DNA from: CAZIKF01 sp964539825
GTDB lineage: Bacteria; Muiribacteriota; UBA6191
NCBI GenBank assembly: GCA_964539825.1
Contig: CAZIKF010000003.1
Location: 62,001 to 126,000, forward strand
DNA: 64,000 nt
Direction: 5' to 3'
Positions 34,656 to 43,170 of the stretch are shown one piece after another. The notes under the pieces are model-generated. The model saw only the letters and a list, made by a program, of their open reading frames with translations. It was not told the origin of the DNA and did no database searches. The position numbers and the translations under genes are program-made. Each line of letters starts with the position of its first letter. Position 1 is the stretch's first letter.

Positions 34656-36098
34656 ATGAAAATCTACTTTTTGATACCTGTCCTAGCCCTGCTGAGTTCA
34701 GTCAGTTTTTGCGCGGGTTCCTCGAAACATGATGGTTCAATCGCGGACTATTTCGAAGGTTTAGAAAAAAAAGATCCCTCTGACCAACCTTCGGAAATAG
34801 GATTAGGAGAGTGGCTTGCAAGGGAAGGCGCTTTTGACGATCTCTTCGAAAATGACCCGATGAAGCTGAAAATTCAAAAGGCTCGAGGTCTTGAGAGAGG
34901 CGGCAGTGTCGATGAGATATTACGCTCAGTAGTAAGAGATGAAACCTTGTTTCAAGAGACCTGGGAAGATGAACTGCTGGATCTGAAGATCAAGCGCGCC
35001 AGTCGTTTGGGCATGAGTGGAAAACACGAAGAGGCAGCCAAATCCCTCGAGGGAGAAGATCTCGGGGGGGTCAAGGCGCATGTGGAGGTGGCAACTCAGT
35101 ATGGTTTCATCGCAGAGGCTAATGGAATTGCCCGCCAGGAAAAGAGAGATACTTTGGAGTTGATGAAGAAGCATCTGGATCTTGCTTCCCTTGCACTCAG
35201 CAGCACTCCTTCCAGGTCTAAGGCTTATTGGGAGTTTAAGATCAGGGATCTTGAACAAAAACGAAGGGATTTGCTGAGCGCTTCTGAGGCGGTGACGCGC
35301 AATAGTAAGCCTTCGGCAGGTGCTTTTGAGCGTCATTTTGGTTCGAAACAACCCAACCCAAAACCAGATACAGTTATTGTTCCTAAGCCCAGACCGAATC
35401 CAAGACGAGATTCCTCACCGTCTTTGCGAACATCTGATAGAACTCCCGATAACCCAATTTTTAACCTCAGGATTTCCTCTCCACAGGACATTGGAGAAGC
35501 GGAGGCCAAAATAGTATTTCAAGGTATGGGATTGATGAACTCCAGGAGATCCTACCAAGATGCCCTCAAGGGCATGAAAATCGGTTATACCTACAGCAGG
35601 AAGGGACCACACAGGCTTGACTCCAAGATGAAGCAATGGGTATTCCAGGAATATGTTCTGATGAAGAAGGCCATGGAAAAATATGCAGCTTATCCTGAAA
35701 TTTCCCAGAGAAAAACTCCACAGCTATATGAAAAATGGATGCAGAAAGCCTCTGTTCACCTGACCGCTATTTCCTCTCCATCCGAACGTTTTCGACTGTT
35801 AAAGTCATTGATGACTCAGGAATCGGGGAAGGTTCACTGGAAGAAGTTCAAACCTACCATGGGCGCAGCAGTAGATATTGGGTTCGGTCAGTTTTTACCA
35901 GCAACCGCTAAATCGGTTGGTATCAATCCCTATGATCCTGGAGAAAATATCAAGGGAATAGCGATGTATCTCAACAAGTTGATCAGAAGGAAAGGGATGC
36001 GAAATGGATTGGCAAGTTACAACGGAGGAAACAAACCTCCAGCAAAGTCATTTGCCTATGCTGATTCAATCATGAACCGCATGGATTCTCTTGTATGA
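34656..36098 (+). CDS. Lipoprotein with C-terminal lytic transglycosylase (SLT) domain
   Basis: A 480-residue protein. The N-terminus MKIYFLIPVLALLSSVSFC is a lipoprotein signal with Cys19 as the likely lipidated residue. Residues 30-270 are mostly helical and may contain TPR-like or SLT-superhelix repeats. The catalytic domain is at about 380-470: QESG (Glu389 in the expected catalytic place), IGFGQFLPATA, NPYDPGENI and LASYNGG. These enzymes cleave the glycan strand of peptidoglycan. A proline-rich stretch around 235-265 separates the two parts. It follows the LCP gene by about 100 bases, and a 163-bp palindrome begins seven bases after its stop codon. Confidence 0.82.
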   Translation: MKIYFLIPVLALLSSVSFCAGSSKHDGSIADYFEGLEKKDPSDQPSEIGLGEWLAREGAFDDLFENDPMKLKIQKARGLERGGSVDEILRSVVRDETLFQETWEDELLDLKIKRASRLGMSGKHEEAAKSLEGEDLGGVKAHVEVATQYGFIAEANGIARQEKRDTLELMKKHLDLASLALSSTPSRSKAYWEFKIRDLEQKRRDLLSASEAVTRNSKPSAGAFERHFGSKQPNPKPDTVIVPKPRPNPRRDSSPSLRTSDRTPDNPIFNLRISSPQDIGEAEAKIVFQGMGLMNSRRSYQDALKGMKIGYTYSRKGPHRLDSKMKQWVFQEYVLMKKAMEKYAAYPEISQRKTPQLYEKWMQKASVHLTAISSPSERFRLLKSLMTQESGKVHWKKFKPTMGAAVDIGFGQFLPATAKSVGINPYDPGENIKGIAMYLNKLIRRKGMRNGLASYNGGNKPPAKSFAYADSIMNRMDSLV

Positions 36099-36105
36099 GC
36101 CTCTG

Positions 36106-36268
36106 GTGAGCCGATACCCGGAAATTTTGGAAGTTTCCGGACGGCTGCAAAGTCCCCTGTTCTGTTCATCCTCCTTGGTATTAGCTCCACTAGTACCTTC
36201 GTCGTCTTTACAGACAGAGCACTTTTCGCTCGCCCGGAACCTTCCAAAATTTCCGGACATCGACTCAC
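36106..36268. repeat. 163-bp long palindrome, copy 2 (ends GTGAGYCGA)
   Basis: The left arm GTGAGCCGATACCCGGAAAT and the inverse of the right arm GTGAGTCGATGTCCGGAAAT match, and pairing goes on through TTTTGGAAG and TTCCGG. The middle is again self-complementary: CTGTTCTGT against ACAGACAG, and GGTATTAG against CTAGTACC. Length, ends (consensus GTGAGYCGANNNCCGG) and position right after a stop codon agree with copy 1 at 24947-25108, while the interior sequence differs. Short open frames inside it are by-products of the symmetry. Confidence 0.75.
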
Positions 36269-36380
36269 ATATTTTAAATTGATCGAATTGTTAAAAGGGT
36301 ATGATTTTGTGGTTAGAGTCTGAAAAACTTGGGATTATGAAACATGATGCCGGATTAAATGAGCCAAGTTGGTAGGTACT

Positions 36381-36623
36381 ATGGATCATATCTTATCAAT
36401 TGAAAAAAAAGGGACTGTGATAACAGGTGTTGATGAGCTTGAAATCATCGGAGATCAAGCAGGTCTAAAATATCTTAAGGAGTGTATCGAGAATCTCCTT
36501 AACTGTGAAGACAGTCATATACACTTAATATCAGAGGACTGGGCAGGTAATGAGATTGCATCAACTCCAATTGTGAAGGGAAATTCCACCATTCATAAGG
36601 TGACTTTGGTTAAACTAGAATAA
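36381..36623 (+). CDS. Small AT-rich orphan protein, possibly Imm32-like
   Basis: An 80-residue protein from ATG 36381 with GGTAGG about six bases upstream (the frame is open from TTG 36369). It contains ELEIIGDQAGLKYLKECIENLL and DSHIHLISEDWAGNE, an alpha/beta pattern that reminds me of small Imm32-type immunity proteins (a G-x-x-x-GL helix followed by a HIHL strand). No toxin gene lies next to it. The sequence is clearly more AT-rich than the neighbours, which suggests later arrival. The family call is weak; a real gene is likely because of the ribosome site and the regular secondary-structure pattern. Confidence 0.5.
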   Translation: MDHILSIEKKGTVITGVDELEIIGDQAGLKYLKECIENLLNCEDSHIHLISEDWAGNEIASTPIVKGNSTIHKVTLVKLE

Positions 36624-36689
36624 AACAATGATTTTGATTCTGAGATGTTAAGCACCACATACGCCGCCCTTGCCTTACGTTGTTCGCTA

Positions 36690-37349
36690 TTAATACCTAG
36701 CCCCAGTCCCCGACTCCCTAAACTTCTTTGCCCAATTGGCTGCGGCCCAACCTATGAGTAGGGAGGCGGCGAAAAAGGCCAGAAATCTTGGATCGCTAAA
36801 AGAGGTCCCGAGGAATACGAATGCGGCTATTCCTGGCAGGGTTCCTACGAAGGTTCCTAAAACATAGGGTTTGAAGGGGATTTGGGTTGCTCCGCACAGA
36901 TAGCTCACCGGGTCGTAGGGTAGGTATAGCATTCTCATCAGGAAGACTGATAGAAAATCATTTTCTTTCATCTGGTTTAAGATTCCGGATATACGGGAAT
37001 TGGATCGATCCATCCTGAGAAAGAAATCTGCGGCGAAATATCGTCCCACGACGTAAGCTAACCAGGAACTCAGATTTTCTCCTACGATAGTTAGCAGGAT
37101 TCCGATGGTTGGTCCGAAGAGTACTCCCGCGACAGTACAGGGAATGGTCGGGGGTATTAAGAGAAGTGGTCTAATCATATAGAGGCCTATAAAGAGAAGC
37201 AGTCCGAAAACTCCCGTTTTCTGAAACCATCTCCGGGCCAGGTCTGGGTAGTCCATGATGCTCATTTCAAAATAGAAATGGGCATAAATCAGCGTGCATA
37301 TTGAGATGCCCCAGAGTGCCAGGAGAATCCAACGAAATCTTCTTTTCAT
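36690..37349 (-). CDS. TVP38/TMEM64 (DedA superfamily) membrane protein
   Basis: A 219-residue protein with about five hydrophobic segments. IPCTVAGVLFGPTIGILLTIVGENLSSWLAYVVGRYF and the later RMLYLPYDPVSYLCGATQIPFKPYVLGTFVGTLPG are the signature of the TVP38/TMEM64 family, where a glycine-rich re-entrant loop precedes a conserved Arg. The family is related to lipid scramblases and DedA flippases; the substrate is unknown. It starts five bases after the HupE/UreJ-like gene, in a run of three minus-strand genes. Confidence 0.9.
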   Translation of the reverse strand: MKRRFRWILLALWGISICTLIYAHFYFEMSIMDYPDLARRWFQKTGVFGLLLFIGLYMIRPLLLIPPTIPCTVAGVLFGPTIGILLTIVGENLSSWLAYVVGRYFAADFFLRMDRSNSRISGILNQMKENDFLSVFLMRMLYLPYDPVSYLCGATQIPFKPYVLGTFVGTLPGIAAFVFLGTSFSDPRFLAFFAASLLIGWAAANWAKKFRESGTGARY

Positions 37350-37354
37350 GGGAT

Positions 37355-38527
37355 TTAGAGAATTCCCGTCCTCTGTAGGAACCAGTAGGTTCCCAGTAGG
37401 ATTAAAAACCAGGACCCATAGCGCACAGTCCCGTGATCCAGTCGGGTGCTTTTTGAGATCAGGAGCAGCAGGGGGTAAACGAGAACCAGGATTAGCATTT
37501 GACCGATTTCTACTCCAAGGTTAAAAGAAACTGTTGCAAGGATCAGATCCCATCCAGCAATGCCGGTAGCTTCAAAAGTATAGGCAAAGCCAACTCCATG
37601 AATAAGACCCAGTAAAAATGTAATTCTCCAGCGTCCCCCGGGGTGGGGAAAAAAGAGATTCTCAACTCCAATCCAAACGATTGTTAGTGCAATCAGGCTT
37701 TCGGTGATTCCTGCAGGCAGACTGAGTAGACCCAGGGCAGCAAGTAACAGGGTGATGCTATGGGCGAGGGTGAAGGAGGTTACCACCCAGATCAAATTCT
37801 TAAGGTTCCTGACGATGAGGAGAATTCCCAGCAGAAAGGCAATGTGATCGGAGCCAATCAGGATATGGTGAATACCTAGTGAAATAAATGGAGTGAGGGG
37901 AGCGCTCTTAGAATTGGTAGACTGATCTCGGTGCCTGTTCGCGGTTTTTACAAGCTCTTTGGGGGAGCTTGTGACAGGAGCGGCAGGACTGGCTCCACCA
38001 CCAGAGACGGGGTCATCGTATAAAGGAAAGCGGTATTCACTGAAGGTGGAAATTACGCGATCAATCTTTCCCTTCCCATAAATCGTGATCAGGTTCTTTT
38101 GCAAAGGAGTATTTTCAAAGAAGAGAGTATTTTGCACCAGGAGGGGTAGGTTTTCTTTGGCGGGTACTGAAAAGCGAACCTCCATGTAGGGTTTACTTTG
38201 ACCTCGCGCTCTCAGAAACTGAAGGCTTGAGGTGGTTGGATTTAGTCTGGAATTTCCCTGAAGAAAGTGAACTCGCTCAAGGACGTAGGAAAGGATCTCA
38301 GTACGCTTTTGAGAAATGGACATTCCCGACTCTGCCCCCCCTTTAAACGTCTTTATGACCGTGCCCATCGGGATCTTGATTTTGGTGTCCAAAATTTCAG
38401 AATTAAGAGTTATGGTGGTATCAGTGACATCCAGGGGATGGGAAATCAAAGAGAGCGTCGTGAACGAGAGTGAAGCGATAAGGAATAGGAAATTCCTAAT
38501 AATCGAGACGGGCAAGAGCATCTTCAT
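37355..38527 (-). CDS. HupE/UreJ_2 family membrane protein with exported N-terminal domain
   Basis: A 390-residue protein. A signal sequence (IIRNFLFLIASLSFTTLSLIS) leads to an extracytoplasmic beta-rich domain of about 160 residues, then six hydrophobic helices. GIHHILIGSDHIAFLLGILL, TSFTLAHSITLLLAALG and GLIHGVGFAYTF are the family motifs with conserved His and Asp. HupE/UreJ proteins are linked to nickel uptake for hydrogenase and urease, but this longer subfamily is common in genomes without those enzymes and its substrate is unknown. It overlaps the end of the DUF255 gene by 32 bases; ATG 38521 is an alternative. Confidence 0.82.
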   Translation of the reverse strand: MKMLLPVSIIRNFLFLIASLSFTTLSLISHPLDVTDTTITLNSEILDTKIKIPMGTVIKTFKGGAESGMSISQKRTEILSYVLERVHFLQGNSRLNPTTSSLQFLRARGQSKPYMEVRFSVPAKENLPLLVQNTLFFENTPLQKNLITIYGKGKIDRVISTFSEYRFPLYDDPVSGGGASPAAPVTSSPKELVKTANRHRDQSTNSKSAPLTPFISLGIHHILIGSDHIAFLLGILLIVRNLKNLIWVVTSFTLAHSITLLLAALGLLSLPAGITESLIALTIVWIGVENLFFPHPGGRWRITFLLGLIHGVGFAYTFEATGIAGWDLILATVSFNLGVEIGQMLILVLVYPLLLLISKSTRLDHGTVRYGSWFLILLGTYWFLQRTGIL

Positions 38528-40574
38528 ATCTCATCTGGGGACTGCAGACTCGTTTGCTGCAGACAAGGAAGCTGTGATTTTCTTTCTCTTGAATCACACT
38601 ATCAGGTTTCAACCCCGCTACCCCCAGTCTTTTTGAAGGGCTTTCAATCAGGTGAAGATCGGGATGGAACTTTTGAAGAAAGCTTAACCTTGTTTTTAAT
38701 TCAAGAGACTTGGAACTGGTTATGGTAAAAAGGCCATGGAGCCAGGTGTCCAGAGCGCCCAGGGCCTGGGTGCATCCGGCTGAAAATTTTTTCAGGATAT
38801 GTGCCTGTTTTTGAAGGATATTGGAAAGAATCTCACGGTAGGTTTCCTCGTCATAGAGATCGGCCAGTCTGGCCAGGTTTTCCAGACAAATCCCCTGACC
38901 GGAAGGGATTGAATGATCCATGAGTGAGGATTCACGATGGAAGAGTACTTCATGTTCGGCGGAGGTGAAATGAAATCGACCCCGCTCAGAATCATAGAAT
39001 TGAGAGTTCACGAAGTCCTGGTATTTTTTGGCCAGATGAAGTTTGCTTTCTTCCTGTGTAACACGGTGAAGATGGATCAGTGCGCGTATGTAATAGGTAT
39101 AGTCATCGAGAAAACCAGCCTGTTTGCTCTGCCCTTCCGCACGAACACTATAAAGCCTCGTTTCATCTGCCTTCATTTGACTTTCAAGAAGTTCATGGCA
39201 TCCCTGGACTGCTATAAGAAATTTCTGGTCTGAGGTAATTTCAAAGAGATGGAGTAGGCCGTCCATAGCCATGGCATTCCAGGACAATAGAATCTTCGTA
39301 TCCGTATCGGGAGCAATTCGCTTTTTTCGAAACTGATAGGCTTTGGATCTAAGTGAATCAAGTTCCTTTCTCATCACATAGGGAAGCAGTCCGCTTTCGG
39401 GTTCTGCGAGATCCTCATAGTAGTCATGGTTGTGATGGGGAACATAGGTTTGAAGCTCAAAGTTTGCCGGACCTTCCATTCCATACAACTTCTGGAAGAG
39501 CCTCTTCTCGGACGCATTAAGAAAGGATTCAAGATCTTGCTCCTCATATACGTAGAATTTTCCTTCCTCTCCTTCGGAGTCGGCGTGTTGTGTGGAGTAA
39601 AAACCACCCTCGTCCGAGAGCATTTCAGAAAGAATAAAGTTACCGATTCTGAGGGCAGTTTCTTTATAAAATTCCCTGCCGAATAATCGATATGCATTTG
39701 AATAGGTGCTAAGGAGAAGACCATTGTCATAGAGCATCTTTTCAAAGTGTGGGACCAGCAGAGAACGATCGGTAGAATAGCGATGAAAGCCGCCTCCAAT
39801 CTGATCGAATAAACCTCCCCGCCCCATGGAGATTAAAGTTTTCTCCAGAACTTTTGCAGCCCCGCTCTCCCGGGTACGAAAGGTGTGGCGAAGCAATAGG
39901 TCCAGGTGAGCTACATGAGGAAATTTTGGAGCATCGCCAAAACCGCCAAAGACTGGATCAAAATCCGATTCCACTTCTCCCACGGCATCGAGAATCCATT
40001 GGAAAGAAGGTTCTTCCTCAATTTCAGACTGGGTTGAATCAATTTCTTTCAGTATCTTTCTCAGGTTTTCTATGTTGTGGCTTACATCCTGAGGATTCTT
40101 GTGGAAGGTATTCTGAGCCCACTCGAGAATTTGAGGAAAAGAAGGAAGACCATAACGAGGTTCAGGAGGAAAATAAGTGCCTCCATAAAAGGGTTCACCC
40201 GTAGGAGTTAAGATTGCCGACAGGGGCCAACCTCCCTCCCTGGTGAGGAGCTGAATGGCATTCATGTAAACTGAATCGATGTCGGGTCTTTCCTCGCGGT
40301 CTACCTTAATAGAGACGAATTTTTCATTGAGAATGGATGCGATGGTTAAATTTTCAAAGCACTCCCTGGACATGACATGGCACCAGTGGCAGGCGGAGTA
40401 ACCGATACTCAAAAAAATAGGTTTGTTTTGAGTTGCGGCGGCTTCAAAAGCTTCCTTACCCCAGGCATACCAGTGCACGGGTTGCTTTGCATGCATCTTT
40501 AGATAGGGACTGGTTTCCTGTTTGAGTCTGTTCATGAATTCAGGCGCGGCATCTTTTTGGAAACAAGGATTCAC
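38496..40574 (-). CDS. YyaL/DUF255 protein (thioredoxin-like plus glycosidase-like toroid)
   Basis: A 692-residue protein starting at GTG 40574; ATG 40535 (MNRLKQETSPYL) is equally plausible and matches the usual family start. SPYLKMHAKQPVHWYAWG and CHWCHVMSRECFEN (C-x-x-C thioredoxin motif) are followed by FVSIKVDREERPDID and PTGEPFYGGTYFPPE. The long remaining part is the six-hairpin glycosidase-like domain. The family is widespread from bacteria to human (SPATA20), and its reaction is not known. It is first in a likely operon with the HupE-like and TVP38-like genes and diverges from the threonine operon. Confidence 0.92.
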   Translation of the reverse strand: MNPCFQKDAAPEFMNRLKQETSPYLKMHAKQPVHWYAWGKEAFEAAATQNKPIFLSIGYSACHWCHVMSRECFENLTIASILNEKFVSIKVDREERPDIDSVYMNAIQLLTREGGWPLSAILTPTGEPFYGGTYFPPEPRYGLPSFPQILEWAQNTFHKNPQDVSHNIENLRKILKEIDSTQSEIEEEPSFQWILDAVGEVESDFDPVFGGFGDAPKFPHVAHLDLLLRHTFRTRESGAAKVLEKTLISMGRGGLFDQIGGGFHRYSTDRSLLVPHFEKMLYDNGLLLSTYSNAYRLFGREFYKETALRIGNFILSEMLSDEGGFYSTQHADSEGEEGKFYVYEEQDLESFLNASEKRLFQKLYGMEGPANFELQTYVPHHNHDYYEDLAEPESGLLPYVMRKELDSLRSKAYQFRKKRIAPDTDTKILLSWNAMAMDGLLHLFEITSDQKFLIAVQGCHELLESQMKADETRLYSVRAEGQSKQAGFLDDYTYYIRALIHLHRVTQEESKLHLAKKYQDFVNSQFYDSERGRFHFTSAEHEVLFHRESSLMDHSIPSGQGICLENLARLADLYDEETYREILSNILQKQAHILKKFSAGCTQALGALDTWLHGLFTITSSKSLELKTRLSFLQKFHPDLHLIESPSKRLGVAGLKPDSVIQEKENHSFLVCSKRVCSPQMRYEDALARLDY

Positions 40575-40692
40575 CCGGAGATGCGGGAGATCATACCTGA
40601 TATACTACAGCAATGGTAACCAGTGGCTATTTTGAAGATGAAATAGAGGTCCAAAAGCATTTGGAATTCGCTTTAGAACTAAAGGATTGTTC

Positions 40693-42102
40693 ATGGTAGT
40701 GATGAAATTCGGGGGGGCCTCCCTCTCTGATTTAAAGAACTTTCTAAATGTGGTTTCCTTCATCCAGGATCATGCTCAGGAACAGAAGGGAATCACGGTT
40801 GTAGTCTCAGCCATGAAGGATGTAACTCAGCGCCTCATAGATGCGTCTACTGAAGCGGAACATCGTAATTTTTCCGTAAGTGATGAACATCTTGACTGGA
40901 TTTATAACCAGCATAAAGAGGTTCTTGAGGGAATAAAGGAGGGTGAGGATAAAGAAGCTGCCGAGTCGATTCTAAGGGAGGCATTGGAAGAGCTGCGCTC
41001 TTTGTGTCACGCCGTGGGGGCTTTACAAGAATGTACTCCAAGGGCTAAGGACCTTATCTTGAGCTTTGGAGAGAGGTTGTCTTCGTGCTTTCTTAGTGCT
41101 TTGCTGCGCCAGGCTGGTGTCGATGCAGTCCAAATTCCTGGAGAAGGACTCATCGTCACGGATGAACAGTTCGGATCAGCCTATCCTCTTGAAGAGTCGA
41201 CTAATAACAACGTGCAGAAGGTGTTGAAGCCCTTGTTTAAGAAAGAGACAATTCCCGTAGTAGCTGGATTCACCGGGGCAACTCAATCTGGTCAGACCAC
41301 AACTCTGGGCAGGGGCGGAACTGATTTTACCGCTTCAATCCTGGGAGCCAGTCTAGGAGCGCAAGCTGTATGGTTTATGAAGGAAGTAGATGGCATCATG
41401 AGTGCTGATCCTCAAACCGTACATACAGCCAGAACCATCGAAGTAATGAGTTATCAAGAGGTGGCAGAGCTCTCCTTTTTTGGTGCCAAAGTACTTCATC
41501 CGGTAGCCATCCATCCTCTTAAGCAGAAGAAGATTTCCGCTTACATTAAGAACGTTTATAAACACACCTTTCAAGGAACCCTTGTGGAGCATTCTCCCGA
41601 TAATCATAAACAGGGGCCCAAGGCTGTTACAGCGATCAGTGACGTAAGCATGATATCGGTGGAAGGAGATGGGATGATTGGGATTCCCGGAGTGGCGGGA
41701 AGAGCCTTTATGAGTATCGCTAAGCATGGTGTAAATATTCTGATGATTTCCCAAACCTGTTCCGAACAAAATATCTGTCTTGCTGTTAAGAAAGAGGATC
41801 AGGCAGGAACACTTCGGGCATTGTCTCAAGAATTTGAGCTGGAGATTCTACAGGGTCGCATTGACCGTGTGATGGCTCGTGATGATGTAGCCATAATCAG
41901 CCTTGTCGGTGCTGGAATGAGTGGAGTACCGGGTATCGCCGGAAAACTCTTTTGGCTGGTAGGTGAGAATCAGATTAACGTTTTGATGATCGCCCAGGGA
42001 TCCTCGGAGGTCAATATTTCCTTCCTGTTGGAATCCAAGGATGTTAAGCGGGGTATGCGCTGTATTCATGATGGATTTGAACTGGGAGCCCTAAATGATT
42101 GA
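40693..42102 (+). CDS. Aspartate kinase with two ACT domains
   Basis: The start is ATG 40693 (AAGG seven bases upstream), 469 residues. VVMKFGGAS is the kinase N-terminus; SFGERLSS, GRGGTDFTASILGASLGA and WFMKEVDGIMSADP build the active site. Two ACT domains follow (VSMISVEGDGMIGIPGVAGR and VAIISLVGAGMSGVPGIAGK), as in ThrA-type kinases, so feedback control by threonine or lysine is likely. It makes aspartyl phosphate, the entry step to threonine, methionine and lysine. It overlaps the homoserine dehydrogenase gene by eight bases; together they equal a split ThrA. Being first in a threonine operon, threonine is the likeliest inhibitor. Confidence 0.95.
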   Translation: MVVMKFGGASLSDLKNFLNVVSFIQDHAQEQKGITVVVSAMKDVTQRLIDASTEAEHRNFSVSDEHLDWIYNQHKEVLEGIKEGEDKEAAESILREALEELRSLCHAVGALQECTPRAKDLILSFGERLSSCFLSALLRQAGVDAVQIPGEGLIVTDEQFGSAYPLEESTNNNVQKVLKPLFKKETIPVVAGFTGATQSGQTTTLGRGGTDFTASILGASLGAQAVWFMKEVDGIMSADPQTVHTARTIEVMSYQEVAELSFFGAKVLHPVAIHPLKQKKISAYIKNVYKHTFQGTLVEHSPDNHKQGPKAVTAISDVSMISVEGDGMIGIPGVAGRAFMSIAKHGVNILMISQTCSEQNICLAVKKEDQAGTLRALSQEFELEILQGRIDRVMARDDVAIISLVGAGMSGVPGIAGKLFWLVGENQINVLMIAQGSSEVNISFLLESKDVKRGMRCIHDGFELGALND

Positions 42103-43168
42103 AATTGGTCTCATTCAACTGGGCGTGGGCACCATCGGGAGAGAACTTCTCTCTCAGGTAAGGAGGCTCGGCCTAAACGAAAAAATTTCTTTCAAATGGT
42201 TAGGAATCTTCAGATCACAAGCAGCCCTAATTGATTCCGGTGGACTGGAACAAACTAAGATAGATGCATTCATTCAGGGTGCTAAATTTCCCGAAGTTGT
42301 AGAGAATTTTACGCACTCAGATCTTCTGAAAAAGATATTTCGAGAATTTGGAGGCACGACTCTTCTTGTAGACGTCACAGCCAGCGATCAAACGCAGCAA
42401 TATTTTGAATTAGCGCTTGAGCACGGTGCGGGGGTCGTGAGCGCAAACAAGATACCCTTTAGCTCTGCACTCACTAATTTTGAATCAATGATGGACTCTA
42501 ATGGCTATCTTTATAGTCCTGTTCGTATGGAGGCAACCGTGGGAGCCGGCCTGCCTATCCTGAGTTCGCTTGCGGGTCTTATTGAAACTGGTGACGAAGT
42601 CCTGGAAATTCAGGGATGTTTTTCTGGTACGCTGGGTTTCCTATTCAGTAGTTTAAGTGCTTCAAAGAGTTTTTCTGAATCCCTGAGTCAGGCTCAGGAT
42701 GGAGGGATGACCGAACCCGATCCCCGTGAAGATCTCTCAGGGATGGATGTAGCACGGAAGGTGCTCATACTCTCCAGACTTCTAGGATGGAAGGGAGAAT
42801 TGGAAGATGTTAAGGTAGAAAATCTCATCCCGGAATCCTATCGTAAGTTGAGCTTGGATGAATTTGGAGCCCGTTGCGGTGAGCTTAATGCCCATTTTGA
42901 AGAACGAGTATTAAAGGCCCGCTCCGAGAGAAAGGTATTGAGGTATATTGGGATGGTTTCTGCACAGGGGCTTAGAGTGGAAGTTCGTGAAGTCTCTGAA
43001 GATTCCGTAATTGGCAGTCTCGAAGGTGCGGATAATCTATGCGTGATTAGAACCAGGCGATATTCCCAGCCTCTGATCATAAGGGGACCTGGAGCGGGTC
43101 CATCGGTCACAGCCGCGGGAGTCTTTCATGATATTCTTGAATTAGCCCGGATACTTCCAAGGAGATAG
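42095..43168 (+). CDS. hom: Homoserine dehydrogenase
   Basis: A 357-residue enzyme. IGLIQLGVGTIGRELLSQV is the dinucleotide-binding N-terminus, VVSANKIPFS holds the conserved Asn-Lys, and ATVGAGLPILSSL with GCFSGTLGFLFSSL and DPREDLSGMDVARKVLIL form the catalytic region. There is no C-terminal ACT domain, so feedback control must come through the kinase. The short length and motifs resemble the C-terminal half of ThrA or yeast Hom6. It reduces aspartate semialdehyde to homoserine. The Asd gene begins two bases after the stop. Confidence 0.95.
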   Translation: MIEIGLIQLGVGTIGRELLSQVRRLGLNEKISFKWLGIFRSQAALIDSGGLEQTKIDAFIQGAKFPEVVENFTHSDLLKKIFREFGGTTLLVDVTASDQTQQYFELALEHGAGVVSANKIPFSSALTNFESMMDSNGYLYSPVRMEATVGAGLPILSSLAGLIETGDEVLEIQGCFSGTLGFLFSSLSASKSFSESLSQAQDGGMTEPDPREDLSGMDVARKVLILSRLLGWKGELEDVKVENLIPESYRKLSLDEFGARCGELNAHFEERVLKARSERKVLRYIGMVSAQGLRVEVREVSEDSVIGSLEGADNLCVIRTRRYSQPLIIRGPGAGPSVTAAGVFHDILELARILPRR

Positions 43169-43170
43169 AT

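Noticed and set aside
36056..36282. Open frames of 60-70 codons on both strands
   Set aside because: They come from the symmetry of palindrome copy 2.
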